Part shown: positions 1 to 7,025 of the stretch, piece by piece
Layout: each line of letters begins with the position of its first letter
Position numbering within the stretch: position 1 is the first letter of the stretch
Origin: JABHCC01 sp964444375
Lineage (GTDB): Bacteria > Bacteroidota > Bacteroidia > Bacteroidales > UBA12481
Assembly: GCA_964444375.1 (NCBI GenBank)
Contig: CAYUGX010000188.1
Location: 1-9,685 of the forward strand
Direction: 5' to 3'
DNA length: 9,685 bases
Program-made: the position numbers and the translations under genes
The notes under the pieces: model-generated
Told to the model about the DNA's origin: nothing
Database searches by the model: none
Seen by the model: only the letters and a program-made list of their open reading frames with translations

Positions 1-726
1 CGTGTACAGTACTACACCATGGGCTTAAACAAGTGGCAACAATCAGCAGAATGGCCACCGGCCAATACGGTGATGACGACCTACTATTTGAATAGCCAGG
101 GAAAGGCCAATACACTGAATGGGGACGGAATTTTACAAAGCAATAAACCTGGCAGAAGGGATTTAGCAGATGCATTAACCTATGATCCTGAGAGTCCGGT
201 GATGTCGTATGGAGGCAATGTGTGTTGTACTGGTAATGCCATTCGCGCCGGATCTTTTGACCAGCGTGAAATGGAGCTTCGAGAAGACATTCTGGTTTAC
301 ACAACTGAACCCCTGGAAGAGGGGGTTGAGGTAAGTGGTTTTATTGAAAGTACGCTTTATGTTTCTTCAGATGCCAAAGACACTGATTTTACTGTTAAAC
401 TGATTGATGTTTATCCAGACGGACGGGCCTATAACCTCGATGAAACGATTCAACGCGTTCGTTACCGTGAAGGCTATGACATAGAGGTCTTTATGGAAGC
501 CGGTCAGGTATATGAAGTGGAATTGACCCCCATGTCAACAAGCAACTATTTTGCAAAAGGGCACTGCATCCGGATCGAAGTTTCGAGCAGCAATTTCCCG
601 CGTTTCGACAGAAACCTGAATACAGGAGGAAATAACTATGATGAATCAAAAGGGGTGGTGGCGCACAACAAAGTACACCATTCTTCGAAATATCCCTCAC
701 AGATCAGAATACCCATTGTGAAGTAA
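1..726 (+). CDS. CocE/NonD-family hydrolase, C-terminal part (5' end outside window)
   Basis: The reading frame is open from base 1 (R-V-Q-Y-Y-T-M...) to a TAA stop, so the Met at 19 is internal and 241 residues of the C-terminal part are present. The sequence matches the X-Pro dipeptidyl-peptidase C-terminal-like jelly-roll of CocE/NonD hydrolases (cocaine esterase, glutaryl-7-ACA acylase relatives). Typical signatures are MGLNKWQQSAEWPP at the domain entry, YGGNVCC, FDQREMELREDILVYTTEPL, YVSSDAKDTDFTVKLIDVYPDGRAYNL, SSSNFPRFDRNLNTGG and the terminal HNKVHHSSKYPSQIRIPIV. In this family the Ser-Asp-His triad lies in the alpha/beta-hydrolase and cap regions before this domain, so the catalytic residues should be upstream of the window and cannot be checked. 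The family cleaves esters or amides; the actual substrate is unknown. It converges on the serine hydrolase gene across a 115-base gap. Family call is secure, function is not. Confidence 0.95.
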   Translation, partial: RVQYYTMGLNKWQQSAEWPPANTVMTTYYLNSQGKANTLNGDGILQSNKPGRRDLADALTYDPESPVMSYGGNVCCTGNAIRAGSFDQREMELREDILVYTTEPLEEGVEVSGFIESTLYVSSDAKDTDFTVKLIDVYPDGRAYNLDETIQRVRYREGYDIEVFMEAGQVYEVELTPMSTSNYFAKGHCIRIEVSSSNFPRFDRNLNTGGNNYDESKGVVAHNKVHHSSKYPSQIRIPIVK

Positions 727-748
727 TCGGCTATGGAAACGTAAGTTG

Positions 749-781
749 GATGATGGTTGAAATAACTACCCATCTATCATC
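749..781. terminator. Possible bidirectional hairpin between convergent genes
   Basis: The arms GATGATGGTTG (749-759) and CATCTATCATC (771-781) can pair over 11 positions with one G-T wobble and one T-T mismatch around an 11-base loop. It lies 22 bases after the stop of the CocE-like gene and 60 bases beyond the stop of the convergent serine hydrolase gene, where a shared terminator would be expected. No T tract follows on either strand and the stem is AT-rich, so intrinsic termination is only a weak inference. The rest of the 727-841 gap shows nothing recognisable. Confidence 0.25.
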
Positions 782-841
782 TTAAGCAATGGTCTGTTGG
801 GATATACTCAGGCCATTAAAGGGTCTGATTTTCAAAGATTT

Positions 842-1906
842 TCACAAGCGTTGAATCAATTCAAGACAATATTTGGTGACCTCACTGTGTTTTGGGTTAA
901 AGGCTGAAATGTTGCTTAGGATGATCACGGCCGTTTTTTCGGCCACGTTGATAGCCATGCAGCTAGAGTAACCTGCTGTACCACCATTGTGCCAATGAAC
1001 TTTTTTGCTCCCTTCTTCATTAACAATATGCCAGCCTAGTCCCAGATCCGTACTTCCAGGACCATCAAAGGTAAATTGTCGGGTCAGCGTGAGATCTTCG
1101 TTATCTTCCTCGAATTGAGCATGAGCAAACAAACTCAAGTCGTATACCGTTGATAAAATTCCACCAGCTCCCACTAAAACCAGAAAATCCCAATTGGGTG
1201 TTTCTTTGCCTAGCGCATTGAGACCAGGTACCAGGTGGGCTGAGATATCCGATCGGATTGTGGTTGTTCTGGTCATGTTGAATCGACCGGTAAGCAAACT
1301 GTCGAGGAGGTGCTCGTAAGATGCATCAGTTATTTCAGTCATCAGGTGTCCGAGTAGACCTGCCCCAAGGTTTGAATAGCGATAGCCTTCACCTGCTGCC
1401 GGTTTCTGCTTCATATTTCGGGTGAGATATTCCTGCAACATTTCCTCATCATAATACCTGAATGGGTTTAGCGGACTTTTAATAGCAGATAAGCCAAAAT
1501 TGTCTGGCATTCTGGGAAGACCCGAGGTGTGGTTAGCCAGTTGTTTAAATGTAAATTGAATGCCCTTGTTTAATTCATAATCCACATAAGAATTGACAGG
1601 ATCATCCAGGGCGACTTGTTCAGCCAGTACACTGTTGGCGAGAAAAGTCGAGGTAAATACCTTAGAAATTGAACCGATTTCGAAAACATGTTGGGCATTA
1701 TCCACACGAATCAATTCATCTCCGGCTTTTTGCCATCCTTGAAAATAGGTACTGTTGGCATGAATAACCGCCATGGCTATTTCGCTGTTTGCGGGCGCAA
1801 AAGCGAAGCGCTCAAGCACTTCTTCCGGAAAGGTCTTGACGGTATCTTGAGATTGTAAAGGAACAACGAAGCCCAGGGTGAATAAAAGAGTAAGAAAATA
1901 CTTCAT
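842..1906 (-). CDS. Exported serine hydrolase, beta-lactamase/class C (PBP4*-like) family
   Basis: I place the start at 1906, giving 354 residues. From there the protein opens with a normal signal peptide (MKYFLTLLFTLGFVVPLQSQ, cleavage likely near residue 19-20). The in-frame ATG at 1945 would add 13 residues in front of it. The three motifs of the serine beta-lactamase/penicillin-binding fold are all present in this numbering: SISK at about 79-82 (nucleophile Ser79, Lys82), YSN at about 177-179, and HNG at about 306-308 in HNGGTAGYSS. HxG instead of KTG is common in the esterase/peptidase-like members of the family. The stretch ANHTSGLPR also fits. Length is typical. Likely periplasmic; it could be an esterase, a D-amino-peptidase or another amide hydrolase. 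I see no reason to call it an antibiotic-resistance enzyme. It follows the small membrane-protein gene after 77 bases and converges on the CocE-like gene. Confidence 0.93.
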   Translation of the reverse strand: MKYFLTLLFTLGFVVPLQSQDTVKTFPEEVLERFAFAPANSEIAMAVIHANSTYFQGWQKAGDELIRVDNAQHVFEIGSISKVFTSTFLANSVLAEQVALDDPVNSYVDYELNKGIQFTFKQLANHTSGLPRMPDNFGLSAIKSPLNPFRYYDEEMLQEYLTRNMKQKPAAGEGYRYSNLGAGLLGHLMTEITDASYEHLLDSLLTGRFNMTRTTTIRSDISAHLVPGLNALGKETPNWDFLVLVGAGGILSTVYDLSLFAHAQFEEDNEDLTLTRQFTFDGPGSTDLGLGWHIVNEEGSKKVHWHNGGTAGYSSCMAINVAEKTAVIILSNISAFNPKHSEVTKYCLELIQRL

Positions 1907-1983
1907 GATGACTTGAATTGGACCCTCAATATACGAAAGAGCCAATGAATGTATATCATCCCCTGATAGAGGCCTTTACACAA

Positions 1984-2418
1984 TCACCAAATCAAAGTAC
2001 CGATCAGCACTGCACAAAATACCACGATGAATCCGGCAATCATGTATCCCAATTTCTTTGAGTATCCTTTAGGTGTCAGCGCATTAGAGGCATCCATTCT
2101 CCGAATCGCCGGATACATGCGCCAATAGAACACCAGAATTGAAAGGATTAATGCGACAACGCTCCATAGTTTTGTTGTTTCATTTCCAGTAACTAACAGA
2201 ACAATCAATAGCGCAATGAAAATCAGCTTGGTTCCTGCTACCCAATTGATCAAATACCTAACCAGGGAATGAACTTCAGGATCCAATTTAGATTTTTCGA
2301 AGGCATGGAATACACCCAAACTATTTCCTTTCTCTGAACCTGGGTTAAAGTACAGAAGAGCAACATTCAACAATTCCAACACCAGAAAGAGAACAACAGC
2401 AATAGATAGTACACTCAT
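1984..2418 (-). CDS. Four-helix inner-membrane protein of unknown function
   Basis: A 144-residue protein that I cannot assign to a named family. Four hydrophobic segments are visible, at about residues 2-24, 54-78, 84-103 and 123-143. A longer polar loop lies between the first two (PGSEKGNSLGVFHAFEKSK and a few more charged residues), and a basic stretch RRMDASNALTPKGYSKK lies between the third and fourth. The conserved-looking stretch LVRYLINWVAGTKLIF sits at the start of helix 2. There are no obvious catalytic residues or metal ligands. It is probably an integral cytoplasmic-membrane protein. It lies 90 bases downstream of the Crp/Fnr regulator gene on the same strand, with a palindrome and a hairpin in between, so it may be that regulator's target (inference). 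The coding call is supported by a clean hydrophobic pattern and by lying between two real genes on the same strand without overlap. Confidence 0.85.
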   Translation of the reverse strand: MSVLSIAVVLFLVLELLNVALLYFNPGSEKGNSLGVFHAFEKSKLDPEVHSLVRYLINWVAGTKLIFIALLIVLLVTGNETTKLWSVVALILSILVFYWRMYPAIRRMDASNALTPKGYSKKLGYMIAGFIVVFCAVLIGTLIW

Positions 2419-2459
2419 AGTTGTTTTTTGGCTCAGCCATTAATCCAATTACATGGCAA

Positions 2460-2483
2460 AATTCAGCATTTGTGTGCTGGATT
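2460..2483 (-). terminator. Hairpin downstream of the Crp/Fnr gene, possible terminator
   Basis: The arms AATTCAGCA (2460-2468) and TGCTGGATT (2475-2483) are inverted repeats around a six-base loop. The inner five pairs (CAGCA/TGCTG) are perfect, and three more pairs follow beyond one mismatch or wobble. On the minus strand the hairpin is followed by a short T run (AATTTTG). It begins 25 bases after the regulator's stop codon. It could end that transcript, or be a dyad operator for the downstream membrane-protein gene. The T run is short, so the terminator reading is weak. Confidence 0.3.
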
Positions 2484-2486
2484 CTA

Positions 2487-2500
2487 TTACCATATGGTAA
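2487..2500. promoter_or_regulatory. Perfect 14-base palindrome, candidate operator
   Basis: TTACCATATGGTAA is a perfect dyad in the 90-base gap between the Crp/Fnr stop (2509) and the start of the membrane-protein gene (2418). With uniform base use a perfect 14-base palindrome is expected about once per 16 kb, so finding one in a 90-base gap is a roughly 1-in-200 event. It does not resemble the classical CRP dyad TGTGA-N6-TCACA. A binding site for the adjacent regulator or another dimeric factor is an inference. Confidence 0.35.
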
Positions 2501-2508
2501 AAACGAAA

Positions 2509-3081
2509 CTATGAATTTCGTATTCTACTCAGACTTTGGGGGGTGATACCCAGGTAGGATGCAATGTGTTTTTGTGCCACTCGGTTCACAATATTCGGAA
2601 ATCTCTCCAGTAGGATAGCATAGCGCTCTGAAGCTGTTTTCGTCAGAAGCTCAACCTGTTGTTGCTGCTTGCTGATAAAAGCAGATTCAGCAGAAATTTG
2701 ATGAATTATCCGTCCGATTGATTCACTCCCCAGGTAGTAGAAGTCAGACCTGGATATCCTCAACATCTTTGAGTCTTCCAAGGCAACAACTTGAAGGGGG
2801 GTAGGTTTTTTAAGCAGGATTGACATATAATCCCCACAAAAATTCGAATCAAAAATAAAATCAAGACAAACGAAATTGTTTCCTTTCCACAAGAATATCC
2901 CTGCACTTCCATTCAGAATGAAATAGAAGTTTCGCTCAAGTGCATTGTGCGGTTTTATGATTTGATCTTTTGTGAACGAAATGGGATGGCAAAAACTGGC
3001 AAATTCTTCCCAGGCAGCTATTGGGGCCTCGAAGTATTTGTCAAATGAATCTTTCAGAATGGCTGCGTAAGCACTTTTCAT
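2509..3081 (-). CDS. Crp/Fnr-family transcriptional regulator
   Basis: Start chosen at 3081, giving 190 residues (MKSAYAAILKDSFDKYF...), the usual length for this group in Bacteroidota. The in-frame ATG at 3204 would add 41 residues with no family resemblance and would overlap the end of the upstream gene. Residues about 15-115 form the cyclic-nucleotide-binding-like beta-roll (FTKDQIIKPHNALERNFYFI, then LNGSAGIFLW). The C-terminal helix-turn-helix is VAQKHIASYLGITPQSLSRIR at about 168-188, ending only two residues before the C-terminus as is normal for the group. The phosphate-binding-cassette region reads FCGDYMSILLKKPTPLQVVALED and lacks the Arg-Ala/Ser-Ala signature of cAMP-binding CRP. 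There is no N-terminal Fnr-type cysteine cluster. The effector is therefore unknown and may not be cAMP. Targets are unknown; the next gene downstream is an obvious candidate. Confidence 0.93.
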   Translation of the reverse strand: MKSAYAAILKDSFDKYFEAPIAAWEEFASFCHPISFTKDQIIKPHNALERNFYFILNGSAGIFLWKGNNFVCLDFIFDSNFCGDYMSILLKKPTPLQVVALEDSKMLRISRSDFYYLGSESIGRIIHQISAESAFISKQQQQVELLTKTASERYAILLERFPNIVNRVAQKHIASYLGITPQSLSRIRNS

Positions 3082-3097
3082 TGGTCTTAAATTATGA

Positions 3098-3126
3098 AAA
3101 ATATAGCCAACCCCGTCTAATGCAAT
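3098..3126 (-). promoter_or_regulatory. Candidate Bacteroidota-type promoter of the Crp/Fnr gene
   Basis: In the 49 bases between the lipoprotein stop and the regulator start, the minus strand carries ATTG (3126-3123), 17 bases, then TATATTTT (3105-3098). This resembles the Bacteroidota consensus TTTG and TAnnTTTG, with one mismatch in each element and a spacer slightly shorter than the usual 19-21. It would place transcription starting within about 15 bases of the ATG at 3081. The match is imperfect and AT-rich chance matches are common. Confidence 0.22.
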
Positions 3127-3130
3127 GGAG

Positions 3131-4531
3131 TCATTTCGGAATACCACTAACCTCCTCAGACAACTGTGTTGACTTACCAGCTTCTTTGCCTTCAAAAAAT
3201 GCAACTATTCGATAGAAATATCGTTGACCTTTTTTCAATCCTGTGTGGCTATAGGATGTGGCCTTTGCATTGTCTTTGTTATACAAAAAACTCGATTTTT
3301 CAGAGACTCCAGATTCCAAGCTCCAATACACTCCGTAGCCTATTGCTTTTGTGACTGGATCCCAGGAAAGGGTAATTTGTCCTTTCTCTTCAGTAAGGGT
3401 AACATTGAAATCACCTTCAGAAATGCCTGAACTTGCTGAGTTTTGTTCAGGCGATAACACCGAAACATTCCCCAGGTGGTCTGCACTCTCAATTCGGTAA
3501 TAGAGGGTATCCTTTATTTTGGTTTTATGAATATAGACGCCCAATTCATCCTTCTCAGTGTAGGCAATATCTCTAAGCACATCTGATTTTGTATTTACTC
3601 CCGGGTTTTGTTGCCAGTACAAATTGTAGGTCTGAAAATGGCTATTCATTTGGAAGCTGATCTCGACACCCTGATCGATTCTTTTTGCCTGTATAGAAGG
3701 GGGAGTCATCAAAACCAGTGATGAGAAGGCAACGGATCTGAAATTTCCCATTGTTCCGGGCCCAAAATTAGAAACCGGATTATATGGAGTTTGTGAAGCT
3801 ACACCAACAAGTCCCCGGACGATCTTCTCATACATGTTGAAATAGTCATAGGTTAACTTATCAACTTCTGCAGCCCGCAGAACCGTGTACTCATTTTCTA
3901 AAGGATCAGTAGTCACATTGAACAGCCTCAATCCTTCATTGGCATTAACAACACGGTTATCGTCAATGGCCCAATCTCTTCGAACCCGGTGCTGTCCGTT
4001 CGTCCACCATTCAAATAAGTAACGGTTTCGCTGATCAGATGGATCATTGACAATCCACTCATCTGAATAACCACCAATGACACCCTTATTGTCTTTGGTA
4101 GTCAACCAGCCTGCCTGATAGCCTGGGGGGGGCAGCATGGTCGAGGATGCCGAATAGGTCATCTCACCAATCTCTACACTAAGTGTATAACTTTCTGCTA
4201 CCTTACCCAGAATCTGGCTTCCAATGTACAGTCCTTTGCGACGATACGCTAAGATTTCCGAATCTCCTGATGCAGTTGTCAGCGAAATAGAAGCCTGTTT
4301 CTCGAACCGGATGGGTGTATTGATCACAGCATCAATGTCTTCTGAATAACTAACCTGTACCCATATCGGTTGATCCTTTTCAATCTCAGCATTGATTACC
4401 AGGACTTCTGTCACATCTTCCACCTGAACATCAAGGGGTACAATGGCCTCATGAAATCCGTCACAAGAAAGCACCAGGGCAGTAAGTAGTGAAAGAGTAA
4501 CAATCGTCTGGATTTTAGTAGGTGATATCAT
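3131..4531 (-). CDS. DUF4249 outer-membrane lipoprotein with two C-terminal fibronectin-III-like domains
   Basis: The protein is 466 residues long. The N-terminus is a lipoprotein signal with lipobox V-L-S-C and Cys23 as the likely lipidated residue. Residues about 26-275 fit DUF4249: an early strand region (VLVINAEIEKDQPIWVQVSYSE), the middle SSTMLPPPGY, and the closing NPVSNFGPGTMGNFRSVAFSS that resembles the family's typical end. Two repeats follow. Residues about 277-366 run from PPSIQAKRIDQGVEISF to YYRIESADHLGNVS, and about 373-466 from ITLSWDPVTKAIGYGVYW to GLKKGQRYFYRIVAFFEGKE. Both have the W...Y/W and Y(F)YRI pattern of fibronectin type III folds. DUF4249 proteins usually stop near 260-400 residues, so this tail looks like an extension. 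The start is 3 bases after the stop of the receptor gene, so the two are almost surely co-translated and probably act together at the cell surface. Its biochemical role is not known. Confidence 0.9.
   Translation of the reverse strand: MISPTKIQTIVTLSLLTALVLSCDGFHEAIVPLDVQVEDVTEVLVINAEIEKDQPIWVQVSYSEDIDAVINTPIRFEKQASISLTTASGDSEILAYRRKGLYIGSQILGKVAESYTLSVEIGEMTYSASSTMLPPPGYQAGWLTTKDNKGVIGGYSDEWIVNDPSDQRNRYLFEWWTNGQHRVRRDWAIDDNRVVNANEGLRLFNVTTDPLENEYTVLRAAEVDKLTYDYFNMYEKIVRGLVGVASQTPYNPVSNFGPGTMGNFRSVAFSSLVLMTPPSIQAKRIDQGVEISFQMNSHFQTYNLYWQQNPGVNTKSDVLRDIAYTEKDELGVYIHKTKIKDTLYYRIESADHLGNVSVLSPEQNSASSGISEGDFNVTLTEEKGQITLSWDPVTKAIGYGVYWSLESGVSEKSSFLYNKDNAKATSYSHTGLKKGQRYFYRIVAFFEGKEAGKSTQLSEEVSGIPK
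4125..4132 (-). repeat. Eight-base homopolymer (C8 on the coding strand) inside the DUF4249 gene
   Basis: A run of eight Gs on the plus strand reads ATG CTG CCC CCC CCA in the coding direction, giving Met-Leu-Pro-Pro-Pro at residues 132-136 of 466. It is the longest G/C homopolymer I noticed in the window. Tracts of this length are prone to slippage, and loss or gain of one base here would truncate the surface lipoprotein before its FN3 domains. Whether it varies is unknown. Confidence 0.5.
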
Positions 4532-4534
4532 GGC

Positions 4535-6991
4535 TTAAAACTCAATATTTAGTTGAAAACTTGGCATAAAACCATAGGTGCTCACTCCGTAGGGTTCAAA
4601 CAAGTGCGTAGCGTCTTCAATACTTTTTCCGCCTCCCTGGCTGTAGTATATCGTGTGGACATTTCTCCGGTTATAAATATTATAGAGAGAAACTTCGAAA
4701 CTGGTCAGAAGTTCCCTGTTGAGCTTTTTTAGGGGCAGGGTCATAAACTTCGGATGGAATTTAAGTCCGAGATCCAGGCGGTGATAATCCGGCAGCCGGT
4801 ACTTATTCCGTCCTTCCCAGTAGGGAAAAGGGATGCCGCTCACATAATAATAAGATTCAGGCAGCGTAACCGGTCGGCCTGTATAATACAGAAAAGTAGC
4901 TGAAAGGGTAAGATACTTTGTAAGTTCAAAACTCGACAGTACAGACAAACTGTTTGTACGGTCAAACATGTTTGGATACCATCTGCCCTTATTGATCACA
5001 TCAATTTGGTATTCGGCTTTACCCACATTGTAGCTGATTCGTCCGGTCAATCGTCCTTTTGGTTTCTCGACCGAAATTTCAAATCCATAACTCCTGCCCT
5101 GGCCGGTGGCTACATAGGCTTCCAGGTTATCAACCAAGTAATTGTGTAATCCATCTTCAAAATCAGCAGCACCCTTCATATTCTTGTAATAAGCCTCAGC
5201 TGATAACTCAATCTGGTCTTCCAAAAAATTCCTAAAGTATCCAATTGCCACCTGGTCAGTCAGCATCGGATCAATATTTGATGTACTGGGCATCCAGATA
5301 TCATACCATTGTATCTCAGCCCCTAGCGTCATGAGACGGAGGTACTGGGCATTGCGGTTGTATGAAAGTTTTAATGAGCTAAAATCGTTCATCAAAAAAG
5401 TGAGTGCCAGCCTGGGTTCAAGATAATGATGGAATGACATGATATCGGCGTATCTTGAGAAGTAGGTACTTGAAAGAGGCTCGTTCGACTCTTCATCAAA
5501 AACAAAACGATCACCCGGTCCCAGGCGCTGATACAGGGAATAGCGCAACCCATAGAGGGCCGATATTCTTCGGGTGATTCTTTGATCATTCTCAATATAT
5601 AAAGCGCTCTCCAAACCCTGCATTGGGGGCATGAATTTCCCGGCATCATCCTGTGAAGTATCCTCCAAATGGCCATGATTAAAGTCTTGATATTCTGATG
5701 TTAGACCAAAGCGGATATCATTCTTGTCATTCAAAAAATAGACAAACTCCTGTTTGAAGCCAGTTGTAGTAATTCCTGAACTGAAGTGATAGATCCCTCC
5801 AGCCTGATCGGTGTAATACCGGCTTCTGATCAATGAAGTTGTCGACAATAAGCTAGAAGTAAATGTATGCGACCATTTGAGGTGAGCAGCCCGGTTACCC
5901 CACTCCGTTAAGCCCCCTACGACCAGTGCGCTATCCCGACCTACATAGGTACTTAAAGTTAGACTATTTTTTGCGTTGAATTTATAAATTACCTTGGTGT
6001 TCAAATCCATCCAACTTTCGTTGCGGGCGAAGAAATTGTAGCCATTGGGGCTCTCCCCTGGTAAACCAGGTTTTGATGCGGTTTGTCCTTTGATATTACT
6101 TCCTTTCTCATCCAATTCCCCGCTTTTAGCTGCCAGCCAATTGTTCCGGATATAATCATGGGCGCTCCCGATACCCAGCTTGGTGGATCGGCCCGCCAAG
6201 AAGACCGAAAGCTTGTTGGGCAATACAGGTACTTCAAGCGAAAACTTTGAGGTGATTAAGCCAATGCTCACACTGGTGCGGAATTGATTAAAGTCTCCCT
6301 CCTTCATTCTGACATCGAGAACTGAGGCTCCACGGCCACCAAAGTGAGCCGGGATACCGCCTTTATATACAGTTAAACCATTCACAGCATCCGAATTAAA
6401 AACCGAGTATAATCCTTGCATGTGTGATGTGTAATATAGGGGCATGCCATCCATCAAGATCAGGTTTTGGTCAATGCCGCTCCCACGCACGATGTATCCA
6501 CTTCTGCCTTCTGCAATGCTGGTGATGCCTGGAAGCAACTGGATTGTTTTCATGATATCCATCTCTCCCATGATAACAGGGATACGCTCAACCTGTTTCA
6601 TAGTTAGCTTTTCTACGCTGATTTCGGTCGAGCTTACATTGTGATCGGCGCGCTTGGCTTCTACCAAGACCGGATCTATCGAGGTAGTCACTTCTCTCAA
6701 AGCAAGGTCTTTTTGCATGTGTCGGTTCAGATTGATGGTAATGGTCCTATCTGCATAACCCACATACTTAAATAGAATCGTGTAAACTCCTTTGGGGAGG
6801 TGTAGCGAATAGCTGCCCTCATCATTGCTAACCGTACCTTTTCCGGTACTCTCCTCAAAAACAGTTACTCCGGGTAATCTTTCACCTGATTCAGAATTGG
6901 TAATGGTACCCGATAGAATAAAAGATTGCTGTCCGATCATTTCAGCCGAGTAAACAGCAATCAGAAGCAGTATTACACTCAATTTTCGCAT
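4535..6991 (-). CDS. TonB-dependent receptor with N-terminal carboxypeptidase-regulatory-like domain
   Basis: The protein is 818 residues long. A signal peptide covers residues 1-20 (cut before QQSF). A carboxypeptidase-D-regulatory-like beta-sandwich spans about 24-98 (ILSGTITNSESGERLPGVTV, YSLHLPKGVYTILFKYVGY). The plug spans about 125-230, with IPVIMGEMDIMKTIQLLPGI, the YIVRGSGIDQNLILMDGMPLY core and the GGIPAHFGGRGASVLDVRMKEG end. The rest is a TonB-dependent beta-barrel of about 590 residues ending in NIEF, with the terminal Phe expected for BAM-assisted insertion. The family imports siderophores, glycans, peptides or metals across the outer membrane using TonB/ExbBD energy. Here the substrate cannot be read. 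There is no secretin/TonB short N-terminal (STN) domain and no adjacent FecR or sigma factor, so control by trans-envelope signalling is unlikely. It follows the 876-residue gene after 34 bases and precedes the DUF4249 gene by 3 bases, a common Bacteroidota pairing. Confidence 0.95.
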   Translation of the reverse strand: MRKLSVILLLIAVYSAEMIGQQSFILSGTITNSESGERLPGVTVFEESTGKGTVSNDEGSYSLHLPKGVYTILFKYVGYADRTITINLNRHMQKDLALREVTTSIDPVLVEAKRADHNVSSTEISVEKLTMKQVERIPVIMGEMDIMKTIQLLPGITSIAEGRSGYIVRGSGIDQNLILMDGMPLYYTSHMQGLYSVFNSDAVNGLTVYKGGIPAHFGGRGASVLDVRMKEGDFNQFRTSVSIGLITSKFSLEVPVLPNKLSVFLAGRSTKLGIGSAHDYIRNNWLAAKSGELDEKGSNIKGQTASKPGLPGESPNGYNFFARNESWMDLNTKVIYKFNAKNSLTLSTYVGRDSALVVGGLTEWGNRAAHLKWSHTFTSSLLSTTSLIRSRYYTDQAGGIYHFSSGITTTGFKQEFVYFLNDKNDIRFGLTSEYQDFNHGHLEDTSQDDAGKFMPPMQGLESALYIENDQRITRRISALYGLRYSLYQRLGPGDRFVFDEESNEPLSSTYFSRYADIMSFHHYLEPRLALTFLMNDFSSLKLSYNRNAQYLRLMTLGAEIQWYDIWMPSTSNIDPMLTDQVAIGYFRNFLEDQIELSAEAYYKNMKGAADFEDGLHNYLVDNLEAYVATGQGRSYGFEISVEKPKGRLTGRISYNVGKAEYQIDVINKGRWYPNMFDRTNSLSVLSSFELTKYLTLSATFLYYTGRPVTLPESYYYVSGIPFPYWEGRNKYRLPDYHRLDLGLKFHPKFMTLPLKKLNRELLTSFEVSLYNIYNRRNVHTIYYSQGGGKSIEDATHLFEPYGVSTYGFMPSFQLNIEF

Positions 6992-7025
6992 TATCTAGTT
7001 GACGATCTTACTTATAGATATGGTT

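Noticed and set aside
491..700. 69-residue minus-strand open frame inside the CocE-like gene
   Set aside because: It is antisense to a strongly supported domain and its composition looks like an antisense shadow.
842..1906. Antibiotic-resistance beta-lactamase
   Set aside because: The SxxK and YxN motifs are shared by many esterases and peptidases of the fold. HNG replaces the KTG of true class C enzymes, and the gene has no resistance context.
1..1906. The convergent CocE-like and beta-lactamase-like genes as a beta-lactam processing pair
   Set aside because: Some members of each family act on beta-lactam compounds, but the genes are convergent, not co-transcribed, and nothing in the sequence indicates such substrates.
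1907..1945. N-terminal extension of the serine hydrolase to the ATG at 1945
   Set aside because: It would put 13 non-hydrophobic residues in front of a complete signal peptide. The ATG at 1906 is the better start.
3082..3204. N-terminal extension of the Crp/Fnr frame to the ATG at 3204
   Set aside because: The added 41 residues have no resemblance to the family and would overlap the last 74 bases of the lipoprotein gene. Starting at 3081 gives the standard 190-residue length.
6057..6070. Small hairpin CCTGGT-AA-ACCAGG in the second receptor gene
   Set aside because: A six-base stem in coding sequence (Lys-Pro-Gly-Leu-Pro-Gly) is common by chance and has no positional logic.
4535..6991. SusC-type glycan receptor of a polysaccharide-utilisation locus
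   Set aside because: No SusD homologue or glycoside hydrolase is present, and at 818 residues it is shorter than typical SusC proteins. The partner is DUF4249, not SusD.
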